A stretch of DNA of 64,000 bases from contig CAWBAK010000004.1 of NCBI GenBank assembly GCA_963786805.1, positions 620,001 through 684,000 of the forward strand. Reading direction: 5' to 3'. The notes beneath the pieces were generated by a model, which made no database searches, was not told the DNA's origin, and saw only the letters and a program-made list of their open reading frames with translations. The position numbers and the translations under genes were made by a program. This DNA comes from CALGFI01 sp963786805 (GTDB lineage Bacteria > Actinomycetota > UBA4738 > HRBIN12). Positions 39,395 to 48,020 of this stretch are shown here, piece by piece. Every line of letters starts with the position of its first letter. Position 1 is the first letter of the stretch.

Positions 39395-40077
39395 ACGTCC
39401 TGCTCGTCGAGGACGAGGACCGCATCGCGTCCTTCGTCGAGAAGGGACTCGGGACGCGCGGCTTCGAGGTGCGGCGCGTGGTCACCGGCGGCGCTGCGCT
39501 CGGCGCGGTCTCGGACGAGATCGACATCGTCGTGCTCGACCTCGGACTTCCCGATATCGACGGGCTCGAGGTCCTTCGGAGCCTGCGCGAGGCCTGGACC
39601 TCGCTCCCCGTGGTGATCCTGACCGCGCGTGGCGACATCGACGACCGCGTGGCCGGATTGGATCTCGGCGCCGACGACTACGTGCCGAAGCCGTTCGCGA
39701 TCGACGAGCTCGCGGCGCGACTGCGCGCCCGCCTGCGCGCGCGGCTCGACGAATCCCTCACCCGGCTGCACGTGGGCGACCTCGAGCTGGATCTGATCGC
39801 CCGGCGCGCGCGGCTCACGGGCAAGATCATCGAGCTCACCTCGAGGGAGTTCGCGCTGCTGGAGATGCTGATGCGCCACGCCGGGCAGCCGATCACGCGC
39901 GAGGAGCTCCTCGCCAACGTCTGGGGGCTCGATTTCGACCCGCGGTCGAACCTGGTCGACGTCTACGTCCGGTACCTGCGCCGCAAGATCGGGAACGGCT
40001 GGATCGAGACGCTCCGCGGCGTCGGCTACCGGATCGTCGAACCCGAGACGGCCGAGTCCGCCGCGGCGTCGAAGTAG
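39391..40077 (+). CDS. OmpR/PhoB-family response regulator
   Basis: 228 residues from a GTG that overlaps the kinase stop. The receiver has acidic pair VEDED, phospho-acceptor Asp50 (DIVVLDLGLPD), TARGD and the lysine in YVPKPF. The C-terminal winged helix (about 130-220) has ELTSREFALLEMLMRHAG and NLVDVYVRYLRRKIG. Unlike the GlnR-like protein, it keeps all phosphorylation residues. It should be the partner of the kinase at 38159-39394. Target genes are not evident. Confidence 0.92.
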   Translation: MNVLLVEDEDRIASFVEKGLGTRGFEVRRVVTGGAALGAVSDEIDIVVLDLGLPDIDGLEVLRSLREAWTSLPVVILTARGDIDDRVAGLDLGADDYVPKPFAIDELAARLRARLRARLDESLTRLHVGDLELDLIARRARLTGKIIELTSREFALLEMLMRHAGQPITREELLANVWGLDFDPRSNLVDVYVRYLRRKIGNGWIETLRGVGYRIVEPETAESAAASK

Positions 40078-40083
40078 CGACCG

Positions 40084-40890
40084 CTAGACCGGGTCGCTCG
40101 GCGGCGGCGGAGGCGGCGGCGGACCCGCCGGCGGGGGCGGCCCGGGCTCGCCGGCCACCGGGGGCGCGGTGCTCGCGGTCCCGCCGAACCCGCTCGCGGC
40201 GACCGCCGGCCGGTTCCGGCGCTGCGCCACGATGACGCCGACGATGACGGCCAAGGCGACGATGACCGCCGCGATGATCAGCAGCATCGTGAGGTTCGAG
40301 TCGCCTCCGCTCGGGATGGCGCTCGCGGTCGCGCGGAGCTCCAGACGCTCGCCGACCACGGGGACCCACGTCACGGTGTTGCCGTCGACCTCGCCGTTCG
40401 TATCCCCCACGGGCCCCGGGAACGTGATCCGGATCTGAAGGTCGGCTCCCTGCAGGAACTGCTCCGCGCCGGGGAACCCGGAGGCGCCGGTCGCGCCGGT
40501 GAGCCCCGAAGAAAGATCCAGCGCTCCGGTCACGGTGAACGAATCGCCCTCACGGGTGATCCGGAGCTCGTCGGGCGTGCCGCTCGAGAGCGTCGCCAGG
40601 GGCACCGAGTCGAAGACGAAACGCTGGCCGATGAACTCGTCGTCCTCGAAGGGTTCGGTCGTGACGCCCTCGGCGTCGGACGGCAGTGGCGAGTCGGTGC
40701 CGAGGAAGTCCTCGACGGACCCTCCGGTCAGCTCGAGCAGCTGCTTGTCCACGCCGAAGATCATGCTTCCGCTGACGGTGTTGTCCTCGGAGACCTGCAG
40801 GTCCATGTCGAGCTTGAGGCACGCGCTGAGCAACAGCGCCAGCAGACCCAACCCCGCGATCCGCCCCACCGTCCGCCACCTGTGCGTCAT
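40084..40890 (-). CDS. LppM-family lipoprotein
   Basis: 268 residues. The lipoprotein signal ends in LLALLLSAC with Cys24, followed by KLDMDLQVSEDNTVSGSM, which matches the start of the LppM domain. A collagen-like fragment (GLTGATGASGFPG) lies at about 131-143. A membrane helix (about 202-226) is followed by a cytoplasmic tail ending in a Pro-rich run. In Mycobacterium LppM is linked to phagosome modulation, but related proteins occur widely in actinobacteria, so only an envelope location is inferred. It is convergent with the response regulator. Confidence 0.8.
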   Translation of the reverse strand: MTHRWRTVGRIAGLGLLALLLSACLKLDMDLQVSEDNTVSGSMIFGVDKQLLELTGGSVEDFLGTDSPLPSDAEGVTTEPFEDDEFIGQRFVFDSVPLATLSSGTPDELRITREGDSFTVTGALDLSSGLTGATGASGFPGAEQFLQGADLQIRITFPGPVGDTNGEVDGNTVTWVPVVGERLELRATASAIPSGGDSNLTMLLIIAAVIVALAVIVGVIVAQRRNRPAVAASGFGGTASTAPPVAGEPGPPPPAGPPPPPPPPSDPV

Positions 40891-40950
40891 CCCGTTCCCC
40901 CTTCGATCGCTCGGACGAGCCTATAGGAGCAACGCGCTCTGCGGGTTCGA

Positions 40951-41442
40951 TCAGGCGGGATCGGGGGGAGCCCCCGACAACGCCTCGACGATGTCCTCCT
41001 CGAGCATCGACAGATAGACGTACAACGCGTACGACCCGTGGGTCCCCTCGTCGCCCTCGAAGTCCTCGGGTTCGCTCTCTTCGGTCACCGCGAGCCGGAT
41101 GCCGAGCACGAGGCGCAGATCGTTGACCGCCGCGAGCCACGCGCCGACCTCCTCCTCGTCCAGATGCGCCGAGTCGATCGTGCGCGCCATGATCTCGATC
41201 GCCTTCATGCGCTGCGCGGTCAGGTCGTCCCGGACGAAGCCGTCGAACTCGGCCGCCGCGACCGGATCGTCGGGGTACGCCGAGGGATACAGCCGCTGGA
41301 GCGCTGGGTCCTCGGCGTCGCCCTCGTCGAGCAGCAAGCGGAGCTGGTCGGGGAGCTCGCGGAGCACGTTGCGCTCGGATGTCGGGATCAGGAGGTCGAA
41401 CCCACCGGCCGATGACCGCACGATGCGCGGTTGGATCGCCAT
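40951..41442 (-). CDS. DUF2017-family protein linked to ClpS
   Basis: 163 residues, mostly helical. It begins MAIQPRIVRSSAGGFDLLIP and contains ERNVLRELPDQLRLLLDEGD and a C-terminal SYALYVYLSMLEEDIVEAL helix. This matches the DUF2017 family found directly after clpS in many actinobacteria; its function is unknown, but a role near the Clp protease is implied by that conservation. Its ATG overlaps the clpS stop (TGATG), which fixes the start. Confidence 0.85.
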   Translation of the reverse strand: MAIQPRIVRSSAGGFDLLIPTSERNVLRELPDQLRLLLDEGDAEDPALQRLYPSAYPDDPVAAAEFDGFVRDDLTAQRMKAIEIMARTIDSAHLDEEEVGAWLAAVNDLRLVLGIRLAVTEESEPEDFEGDEGTHGSYALYVYLSMLEEDIVEALSGAPPDPA

Positions 41443-41735
41443 CACCGGCTCCGCTGCATCGTCGCCCACAGGCCGTGCGCGTGGAGTCTCGACACCTCGA
41501 ACTCGCACTTCTCGCGCGCGCCCTCGCTCACCACGGCCTTGCCCTTGTGGTGGACGTCCAGCATCAGCTTCGTCGCCTTCTCGAGCGGATACCCGAACAG
41601 CTTCTGGAAGACGTACACCACGTACGACATCAGGTTGATCGGGTCGTTCCAGACGATGACGATCCACGGGACGTCGGGCGTGACGTCGTGCTCGTCCGCC
41701 GGGCGTTCGGTCTCCACGGGGGCGGTCTGGGCCAT
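41442..41735 (-). CDS. clpS: ClpS, adaptor of the Clp protease
   Basis: 97 residues. The core WIVIVWNDPINLMSYVVYVF contains the DP(I/V)N motif that contacts the N-degron. It is followed by KLMLDVHHKGKAVVSEG and a final EVSRLHAHGLWATMQ strand. ClpS brings N-end-rule substrates to ClpCP or ClpAP in the cytoplasm. The N-terminal 20 residues are acidic and flexible, as expected. It is translationally coupled to the DUF2017 gene downstream. Confidence 0.93.
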   Translation of the reverse strand: MAQTAPVETERPADEHDVTPDVPWIVIVWNDPINLMSYVVYVFQKLFGYPLEKATKLMLDVHHKGKAVVSEGAREKCEFEVSRLHAHGLWATMQRSR

Positions 41736-41777
41736 CGCCGCCAGCGTACGCTCCCGGTTCGGGCTCGAGCCCGGCGA

Positions 41778-42989
41778 TCATCCGTCCGAACGCGGCCGTG
41801 GTCGCTCGAAGCGCCCGACCACGATCACGAAGGCCGCAAGGATGGCGCCGGGAACCAAGATCCACACCGGGCGCTCGAGCCACCATCGCGCCGTCGTGTC
41901 GACCTCTCGGCCGAACCCGAGCGGCCACAGCGCGAGGATCGCGATCAGGTACGCGGTCATGTGCCACAGGAACAGCGTCATGATGATGCCGTTCGTGAAG
42001 ATGGTCGCTTTCCACGGCCCGGTGCGTTGGAGCCACCCGGCGACGCGTTCCCGAAGCAGCATCACGGCGCCGATCGACCAGATCCCGCCGAGCAGGAAGC
42101 ACACCGTCGGCGGATACGCGTTCGAGATCGGCTCGACGTCGGTGCCGAGCAGGCTCTTCGGGTAGTGCCCGATCCCGGTGAACCAGTCGAATCGCGCCTG
42201 GCCGAACGGCTCGAACACCCACGGGTTCGTCAGCAGGACGAGGCCGGCGAGCCCGATGACCACCATCAGCAGATGCAGGCGGCGCCGGCCCGCCAGCCTG
42301 CCGTCGGCATAGAAGAACCCGAGCTGGTGCGGGAACAGCAGCACGGGGAGCACGTTCAGGTAGCGGAACCGCCGGAGGTCGAGCCCGAAGCCGACGACGT
42401 CGACCACGACGACCATCGCGATCATCGCCACGGGGACCCACAGCCCGAACCGGCGGTGCAGCCGGATCAGCAGCGGCGAGGCGACCACGACGACGAGGTA
42501 GAAGCCGAGGAACCACAGCGGTCCGAACGGAAGCGTCTGCGCCGGCGGGAGCATGCCGCGCAGCAGCGTGGTGTTCCCCCACAGCTCCGGGCCTGCCGGC
42601 CGGCCGGCGTCCGCGAGGTGCAAGCCGACCTGGACCACCGCCCACGCCCCGAGGAAGACGGCCGAGGGCCGGAGCAACCGCGATGCGCGACCGCGCACGA
42701 ACGCGGCCGTCCCCTCGCCCCGGCGCCGGAACGCCTCGTAGGTCGTGAGGTTCGAGAAACCACCGACGAAGAAGAAGATCGGCATGACCTGGAACAGCCA
42801 CGTCCCGAGCCACAGCCCGCTCGACAGGCCGACCGCGCTCGTCAGGTAGACGAGTCCGTCCTCGCGATGGATCACGCCGATGAACCAGTGGCCGAACACC
42901 ACGGCACAGATCGACACGGCACGGAGGAAGTCGACGTACCGGTCGCGCGTGCTCGGCGTGGCGTTCGCGAGCGCGTCGAGGCTTCGCAT
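41778..42989 (-). CDS. Acyltransferase-3 family membrane protein
   Basis: 403 residues with about ten membrane helices. The N-terminal RYVDFLRAVSICAVVFGHWF holds the Arg and His typical of acyltransferase-3 enzymes, which transfer acetyl or other acyl groups to surface sugars, lipids or antibiotics. FGPLWFLGFYLVVVVASPLL is the conserved mid-protein segment. ATG 42989 (MRSLDAL) is chosen; upstream extensions are Arg/Pro-rich and unlikely. No saccharide genes are adjacent, so the acceptor is unknown. Confidence 0.85.
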   Translation of the reverse strand: MRSLDALANATPSTRDRYVDFLRAVSICAVVFGHWFIGVIHREDGLVYLTSAVGLSSGLWLGTWLFQVMPIFFFVGGFSNLTTYEAFRRRGEGTAAFVRGRASRLLRPSAVFLGAWAVVQVGLHLADAGRPAGPELWGNTTLLRGMLPPAQTLPFGPLWFLGFYLVVVVASPLLIRLHRRFGLWVPVAMIAMVVVVDVVGFGLDLRRFRYLNVLPVLLFPHQLGFFYADGRLAGRRRLHLLMVVIGLAGLVLLTNPWVFEPFGQARFDWFTGIGHYPKSLLGTDVEPISNAYPPTVCFLLGGIWSIGAVMLLRERVAGWLQRTGPWKATIFTNGIIMTLFLWHMTAYLIAILALWPLGFGREVDTTARWWLERPVWILVPGAILAAFVIVVGRFERPRPRSDG

Positions 42990-43047
42990 CGGGTCCGTCG
43001 TACGCCACGCGCCGCGACCGGTCAACGACCGTCGGCCGGCGGTTCGG

Positions 43048-46000
43048 TCAGGGAGTGACGCGGAGCACGAGGATGCAGACGTCGTCGGGCGCCTGGCCTC
43101 CGGGGTCGGCGATCGCCTCACCGATCCGTTCGACGGTCTCCTGCGCGGTGAGTCCGGCGCACGCACCGACGAGCGAACGCAACCCGCCCTCGCGGAGCGC
43201 CGTGGGGTGCCGTGGGTCGAACAGGCCGTCGGTGAAGAACATGGCGAGGTCGCCGGGCGTCAGCTCGATGTCCCGATCGGTGATCTCGACGTCCTCGAAC
43301 ACGCCGAGGAGCGATCCCGCCGTACCGACGGTCTCGACCACTCCCGAGCCCCGAAGCACCAGCGGCGAGGGATGGCCGCCACAGGCGACCGTCAGACGGA
43401 CGCCGTCGCCGTTCGCCTCGATCCGGCCGAGCGCCACCGTGCAGAAGCGCTCCCCGTCCTCGCGCAGCATCACCTTGTTCAGGTCGCTGAGCGCGCCTCG
43501 GGGAGATGACTGGCGCAGCGCGGAGGCCCGCAGCGTGTGTCGCGCCATCCCGGTGAGGGCCGCCGCCTCGACGCCTTTGCCGCAGACGTCGCCGACGACG
43601 ACGCCCCAGACGTGTTCGCCGGCCTCGAACACGTCGTAGAAGTCGCCGCCGACCTCGTTCGTGACACCGGCAGGCTGGTAGAACGTCGCGACCTCGACGC
43701 CGGGGATGTCGGGAAGGTGCCGCGGCAAGAGCGTCTTCTGAAGCGTCTTGGCGATGTGGCTGCGTTCCTCGTAGAGACGGGCGTTGTCGATCGCCGAGGC
43801 GGCGCGACGAGCTAATTCCAACGCCAGCTCGAGGTCTTCCTGCCCGAACGTGCGGCCCGATTCGGCCGACGCGAAGGTGATCGCTCCGAGCGCGCGGCCG
43901 CGTGCCTCGAGCGGAACGATCATCACGGAGCGGATACCGAGGTCCAGAAGCATCCGGCGTTGCTCGGGATCGGTGATGCCCTCCTCGAGCATCTCGTCGG
44001 TGATCTCCGGGTAGATCAACGGCTCCCGGCTGTCGATCGCGAGCGGCACTCCGTTGGGATCGCCGGCGCGCGTGGGATAGCGCCGCTGGTACTCGCGCGC
44101 GAGGGCGATCTTGTCCGGATCCACGTGGTGCACCGCCTCCGAGCGGATGGAACCATCGGCTTCGAGCAGGTCGATGCTGCACCAGTCGGCAAGCCCCGGA
44201 ACGACGAGCCCCGCAACCTTCGCGAGCGTCTTGCGCGAGTCGAGCGACGTTCCGAGCATCATGCTCGCGCCCGCGAGGAACGCCATGCGTTCGTGTGCGC
44301 GCTCGACACCCTCCCGGATGGCACGTTCGCTCTCGAACAGCCTGGCCTGCAGCTCTTCCGCGCGGCGCTGGGGTGTGATGTCGCGGATGTAGCCCGTGAA
44401 CAGCGCGGGATGCGGATCGGGGAGCTGGACGCGCGTGACGGTGAGCTCCACGGGGAACTCGGAGCCGTCGGCGCGCATCCCCGTGAGCTCCAGACGGCGG
44501 CCCAGGATGTTGCTCTCGCCGGTCGTGTGGTAGCGGCGGAGCGCCTCACGGTGCTGCTCCCGGAGACCGGGAGGGATGACGAGCTCGGCCAGCTCGCGAC
44601 CGACGGCGTCGGCGCGGTCGTGACCGAACATCTCCGCAGCGGCCGCGTTGAGCTCGACCACTCGGCCCTCGGCGTCCATCGTGATGATCGCCTCGAGCGC
44701 GGACTCCAGGACGGCGCTCTTGCGCGCCTCGCTCTCGACGAGCTCCGCCGCCGTGCTCTGGCGTTCGAGGTACTGCCCGATGTGGGCCCCCGTCGCCGAC
44801 ATGAGTTCGAAGAGGGCCTCGTCGGGCTCGCGGATCCTCCGGCTGAAGAACTCCATCACGCCGAGCACCGCTCCTCCGAGCGTGATCGGGAACGCGAACG
44901 CCGCGTGGAGCCCTTCCTCGAGCGCGAACGGAGCGCGCGGGAAGTTGTCGTCGCGGCCGACGTCGGGGATCCACACCGGCCGTCCGGTACTCCACACCCG
45001 GCCGGGAAGCCCGATCCCTCGTTCGAACAGGAACTCCCGGCTCTTGCTCAGGAACCGATCTCCCGTGGTCCCGCTCGCCCTCCAGCCGCCCGCGGCGCGG
45101 AGAACGCCGGCCGCCTCGTCCACGCGCCACAGTTCGCCGACCTCCCATCCGAGCGCCTGGCCGATCGCCTCGACCAGGCCGGGCGCCGCCTCCTCGATCG
45201 ACGGTGCGGTCGAGAGCACCCGCGCGACCGCGTACTGCACGGCGAGGCTCCGCTCCGCTTCCTTGCGTTCGGTGATGTCGGCGCAGACGCCGGCCATCCC
45301 CGTGGGCCGGCCGTGCTCGTCCTGGAGCACACGACCTCGGTCCGTGACCCATCGGACCGCGCCGTCGTTTCGACGAAGGATCCGGTAGTCGATCGCGTAG
45401 TCCCGGCCTTCGTGAACCGCCGCCTCGATCGATCCGAGGACGCGCGTGCGGTCCTCCGGATGCATGTCGGCCTGGAAGTCCTCGAAGGTGCGCGCGAACG
45501 TCCCGGGCTCGAGCCCGTGGATCCGCTCCAGGCTCTCGGACCATCGGACGGTGCCGGCCGGCATGTCCCAATGCCAGGTCCCCATCCGGCCCGCGTCCAG
45601 GGCGATCTGCAGGGTGTCGAGCTCGGTCGGCTGCACGGCCGGCGTGTCCAGGTTGGAGGAGCGGTCGAGCTCGAACCAGACCCGGGTCGGGCCGCCGTCC
45701 TCGATCCCCCAGCGGTCGGCAACGCGGTCGACGAGCACCAGCCCCCACCCGCCTACGGCGAGGAGCCCCGAAGCGGGCGGCTGGACGAACCCCTCGCCCT
45801 CGTCCGTCACCTCGATCAGCACGGCGTCGGGGCGGACGGCCGCGCGTAAACGGACCTCGGCCCCATGTCGTCGGGGACCGTGGCGAACGGCGTTCGTCAC
45901 GAGCTCGCTGACCAGCAGCTTCGCGTTCTCCAGGGCCGACCGGCTGAGGCGCCGACCGATCAGGTCGAGCGCGCGCCGGGCCGAGGCCGCGGCCTGCAGA

Positions 46001-46080
46001 TCGGAGGGGAACCGCCGCTCGACGACGGCCTCATCAGCCTGGTTCGCGGGGTCCGCTCGCTTCGACGTCCGCGGGGTCAT
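43048..46080 (-). CDS. Multi-domain stress phosphatase: HATPase-PAS-GAF-PAS-GAF-PP2C
   Basis: 1010 residues. In order: an RsbW-like ATPase (about 20-140) with an intact N-box ELVTNAVRHG; a PAS domain (155-270) with WVTDRGRVLQDEHGRPTGM; a GAF (285-425); a PAS (450-570) ending FTGYIRDITPQRR; a GAF (590-765); and a SpoIIE/PP2C phosphatase (785-1010) with GGDFYDVFEA, VVGDVCGKG and the C-terminal Asp in PGDLAMFFTDGLFD. It should dephosphorylate a STAS antagonist on sensing a signal, freeing the sigma factor. Holding kinase-like and phosphatase domains in one chain is notable. The start lies 47 bases inside the STAS gene, so the two are coupled. Confidence 0.9.
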   Translation of the reverse strand: MTPRTSKRADPANQADEAVVERRFPSDLQAAASARRALDLIGRRLSRSALENAKLLVSELVTNAVRHGPRRHGAEVRLRAAVRPDAVLIEVTDEGEGFVQPPASGLLAVGGWGLVLVDRVADRWGIEDGGPTRVWFELDRSSNLDTPAVQPTELDTLQIALDAGRMGTWHWDMPAGTVRWSESLERIHGLEPGTFARTFEDFQADMHPEDRTRVLGSIEAAVHEGRDYAIDYRILRRNDGAVRWVTDRGRVLQDEHGRPTGMAGVCADITERKEAERSLAVQYAVARVLSTAPSIEEAAPGLVEAIGQALGWEVGELWRVDEAAGVLRAAGGWRASGTTGDRFLSKSREFLFERGIGLPGRVWSTGRPVWIPDVGRDDNFPRAPFALEEGLHAAFAFPITLGGAVLGVMEFFSRRIREPDEALFELMSATGAHIGQYLERQSTAAELVESEARKSAVLESALEAIITMDAEGRVVELNAAAAEMFGHDRADAVGRELAELVIPPGLREQHREALRRYHTTGESNILGRRLELTGMRADGSEFPVELTVTRVQLPDPHPALFTGYIRDITPQRRAEELQARLFESERAIREGVERAHERMAFLAGASMMLGTSLDSRKTLAKVAGLVVPGLADWCSIDLLEADGSIRSEAVHHVDPDKIALAREYQRRYPTRAGDPNGVPLAIDSREPLIYPEITDEMLEEGITDPEQRRMLLDLGIRSVMIVPLEARGRALGAITFASAESGRTFGQEDLELALELARRAASAIDNARLYEERSHIAKTLQKTLLPRHLPDIPGVEVATFYQPAGVTNEVGGDFYDVFEAGEHVWGVVVGDVCGKGVEAAALTGMARHTLRASALRQSSPRGALSDLNKVMLREDGERFCTVALGRIEANGDGVRLTVACGGHPSPLVLRGSGVVETVGTAGSLLGVFEDVEITDRDIELTPGDLAMFFTDGLFDPRHPTALREGGLRSLVGACAGLTAQETVERIGEAIADPGGQAPDDVCILVLRVTP

Positions 46081-46387
46081 CGACGATCTCCACCCGCCAT
46101 TCCAAGAGGGTAATCCGAAACACCCGTCTCACGGCTTCCGAGACGGCCGCGATGGCGATCCGGCGGCCGTCACGACGGGCACGCAGGTGTGCGGCCACGA
46201 TCTCTCGGAGCATCGTCGAATCCAGGAACGTGACCCGTCTCAGGTCCAGGACCAACACGCCGGGCTCGAGGGACTCGGCCCGTTGGATCGCTCGGCCGAT
46301 CTCCTCGCTCCTGGATAGGTCGAGGTCGCCGCCCATCGAAAGGACGGCGACCCCTTGACCTTGACCCTCGTACTGCTGTGCGTTCAC
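46034..46387 (-). CDS. STAS-domain anti-sigma factor antagonist
   Basis: 117 residues from a GTG start. The STAS fold is shown by VAVLSMGGDLDLSRSEEIG and LVLDLRRVTFLDSTMLREI; the serine after Asp in LDST is the phosphorylation site of RsbV/SpoIIAA proteins. It is the likely substrate of the phosphatase (and perhaps of the ATPase domain) encoded immediately downstream, with which it overlaps. It lies 21 bases after the GPGG small membrane protein gene, within the operon driven by the SigB-type promoter at 46829. Confidence 0.87.
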   Translation of the reverse strand: MNAQQYEGQGQGVAVLSMGGDLDLSRSEEIGRAIQRAESLEPGVLVLDLRRVTFLDSTMLREIVAAHLRARRDGRRIAIAAVSEAVRRVFRITLLEWRVEIVDDPADVEASGPREPG

Positions 46388-46408
46388 ATCGGCTCACCCG
46401 CGGTCACG

Positions 46409-46594
46409 TCACGTGAAGATGCTGACGCCTCCGGGACCCACGAGTAGCCCGACGATGATCAGAACGATCCCCGCGACGACGGCGCCGCGGAGAAGGCTGA
46501 CGATCCCGGCGATCACCAAGATCGCGGCGAGGATCCACAGCAGCGTCGCTGCGTCGCCGTTGTTCCCCGCCTGCATCAACATGGCAAGCATCAT
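46409..46594 (-). CDS. GPGG-motif small membrane protein
   Basis: 61 residues. There are two hydrophobic helices (LLWILAAILVIAGIVSLL and GAVVAGIVLIIVGLLV) and the C-terminal GPGGVSIFT. The GPGG ending marks a small actinobacterial membrane-protein family of unknown function. The start is the first of two ATGs at 46594, just after GGAGGGAAACG. It sits in the stress operon between another tiny membrane protein and the STAS gene. Confidence 0.75.
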   Translation of the reverse strand: MMLAMLMQAGNNGDAATLLWILAAILVIAGIVSLLRGAVVAGIVLIIVGLLVGPGGVSIFT

Positions 46595-46625
46595 CGTTTC
46601 CCTCCTGTGATGTTCTTCGTCCGTC

Positions 46626-46784
46626 CTACGACACGCGTGGCAGGATGTACCAGGCAATGAACGCGAGGATCGCGAGCACGATCACCACGACGGCCGTGTA
46701 CTTGATCGCCGCGTAGCCGACGATGCCGTCGGACTCTTCGTGCACCGGCGAGTCGTGCGTGTGGTGGTCCTCCCGGTAGCTCAT
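46626..46784 (-). CDS. Small single-span membrane protein
   Basis: 52 residues. A His/Asp/Glu-rich head (SYREDHHTHDSPVHEESDG) is followed by one membrane helix (YTAVVVIVLAILAFIAWYI) and a short basic end. No family is recognised. GGGAGGTGAACAG gives a good ribosome site before the ATG at 46784. It is the first gene behind the SigB-like promoter at 46829-46854, so it is probably stress induced. Confidence 0.65.
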   Translation of the reverse strand: MSYREDHHTHDSPVHEESDGIVGYAAIKYTAVVVIVLAILAFIAWYILPRVS

Positions 46785-46828
46785 CTGTTCACCTCCCACC
46801 ATCGAGTCGTTTCCGGTCAAGCGCTTGG

Positions 46829-46854
46829 ATTCCCGGCTGCCACCCTCCGTAAAC
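46829..46854 (-). promoter_or_regulatory. SigB/SigF-type promoter for the stress operon
   Basis: On the minus strand, GTTT, a 16-base spacer and GGGAAT, 45 bases upstream of the 46784 gene. The consensus for SigB/SigF promoters is GTTT-N14-17-GGGTA(T/C). A sigma factor of that family is encoded 2 kb away at 48518. Confidence 0.55.
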
Positions 46855-46979
46855 ACACTCCGCAGCGAACACACGGCGCTGGGCTCGGCGTCATGAGAGC
46901 CAACGTTCTGCACGGCGGTCATCTCGACCGCGCTGTTGATGTCGCCGACCGCCTATCACCTGCTCCGGTCGGAACGGCA

Positions 46980-47014
46980 AGCGCGGCGGCCACGGGGATC
47001 GCGGCCGCCGCGCT
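46980..47014 (-). terminator. Strong 12-bp hairpin after the csbD-like gene
   Basis: AGCGCGGCGGCC (46980-46991) pairs perfectly with GGCCGCCGCGCT (47003-47014). It lies 68 bases downstream of the CsbD-family gene on its strand. No U-run, so Rho-independent function is uncertain. The surrounding 297 bases (46785-47081) hold no gene, only this hairpin and the promoter at 46829. Confidence 0.4.
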
Positions 47015-47081
47015 GCGGGGGCTTGTGGTTCGTGCTCCCGCTCGCCTGTGAGGTCAAAGACCGGCGAACGGGGAGCGACGA

Positions 47082-47270
47082 CTAGCGGTCGTCGCCGTCC
47101 AGCACGTCGTCGAGGGCTTCCTTGGTCTTGTCGACCGCCTCGCCGGTCTTCTTCTTGACCGTCGCGCCGGCCTGGTCCATCTTGCCCTCGCGCTCGAGGT
47201 CCTTGTTGCCGGTCAGGTCGCCTGCGGCTTCCTTCACCCGGCCCTTCGCTTCGTCCGACTTCTCGCCCAT
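47082..47270 (-). CDS. CsbD-family stress protein
   Basis: 62 residues, hydrophilic and helical. It has EAKGRVKEAAGDLTGNKDLE followed by EGKMDQAGATVKKKTGEAVD, the two-part signature of the CsbD family, whose Bacillus member is controlled by SigB. The ATG at 47270 follows GGAGGAGCCC. The SigB-like promoter at 47301-47326 lies directly upstream, matching the known regulation of the family. Molecular function unknown. Confidence 0.88.
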   Translation of the reverse strand: MGEKSDEAKGRVKEAAGDLTGNKDLEREGKMDQAGATVKKKTGEAVDKTKEALDDVLDGDDR

Positions 47271-47300
47271 GGGCTCCTCCTTCGATCCGGTGCCGCGTAC

Positions 47301-47326
47301 GTTCCCGAGGCCGAGCGACCGCAAAC
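47301..47326 (-). promoter_or_regulatory. SigB/SigF-type promoter for the CsbD gene
   Basis: Minus strand GTTT-N16-GGGAAC, 31 bases upstream of the CsbD start. Same spacing and the same GGGAA variant of the -10 as the promoter at 46829. Confidence 0.6.
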
Positions 47327-47361
47327 TGGCCGAGCGACGGCAACCATGGGTGGCCGGCGGA

Positions 47362-47739
47362 TCAGGAGAGCGGAAGCAGGAACCGGATCAGGCGGCGGCC
47401 CTCCTCGGTCTGGACCGAGGTGTCGGGGAACAGCGAGCGGATGAGCTCGAGCCGTGCCGGCGCACCGAGGTCGTCGAGCTCGCGCTGCTCGTCCGTCTCG
47501 CCCCCCTCGGGCGCCTCGACGGCGAACGAAACCGCGTTGCCGACCTCCTCGGCACGAACTCGGATCGGACTGCCGGCCACGAGGGCGTCCACGCACGCCT
47601 CGGAGATCGCGATCTTCAGGTCCTCCACGGTCTCGCCGGCAACGTCGTAATGCCGAGCGACGGCCGCCGCGAACGACCGGGCGGTTCCCAGATGCTCGGC
47701 CGCCGCCGGGAGCTGGAGGTCGAAGACGTCGTGGCTCAC
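47362..47739 (-). CDS. RsbW-like anti-sigma ATPase-fold protein with altered N-box
   Basis: 125 residues. It begins VSHDVFDLQLPAAAEHLGTA and has EDLKIAISEACVDALVAGSP. In active anti-sigma kinases the N-box reads E-x-x-x-N to hold Mg-ATP; here the Asn position is Asp. The C-terminal part is weakly conserved. The GTG at 47739 overlaps the stop of the upstream STAS gene (GTGA), a classical RsbV-RsbW arrangement. It probably binds either the STAS protein or the sigma factor; kinase activity is doubtful. Confidence 0.75.
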   Translation of the reverse strand: MSHDVFDLQLPAAAEHLGTARSFAAAVARHYDVAGETVEDLKIAISEACVDALVAGSPIRVRAEEVGNAVSFAVEAPEGGETDEQRELDDLGAPARLELIRSLFPDTSVQTEEGRRLIRFLLPLS

Positions 47740-48020
47740 GCCCGGATCGCCTCGCCCACGGAGGGCCGGATCGTGAACAACCGGTCCAACCCGGTCACGG
47801 TGAAGACCTTCAGGATCGAGTCGTTGGGGCACGCGATCGCGAGCTCGCCTCCCGCCTCTCGCATCCGCTTCACGCACGCGACGAGCACGCTGAGCCCGCT
47901 CGAGTCCATGAAGTCCACACCCCGAAGATCCACGACCAGTCGCTGGGCTCCGAGGTGCAGGAGCTCCTCGATGCGCGCTCCAAGGAGCGCCGCACTCGAG
48001 AGGTCCACCTCCCCGACCAC
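47736..48020 (-). CDS. STAS-domain anti-sigma factor antagonist (RsbV-like)
   Basis: STAS domain with VVGEVDLSSAALLGARIEEL and LRGVDFMDSSGLSVLVAC (phosphorylatable Ser in DSSG). From the only canonical start, GTG 48020, it is 94 residues and lacks the first strand of the fold. The frame continues upstream with VELRLDSREEGDWTVLDV, which is exactly that missing strand, back to an ACG at 48074 that is preceded by AAGGAG with five-base spacing. The true start may be this ACG, or an ATG miscalled as ACG, giving 112 residues. It is coupled to the RsbW-like gene. Confidence 0.8.
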   Translation of the reverse strand: MVGEVDLSSAALLGARIEELLHLGAQRLVVDLRGVDFMDSSGLSVLVACVKRMREAGGELAIACPNDSILKVFTVTGLDRLFTIRPSVGEAIRA

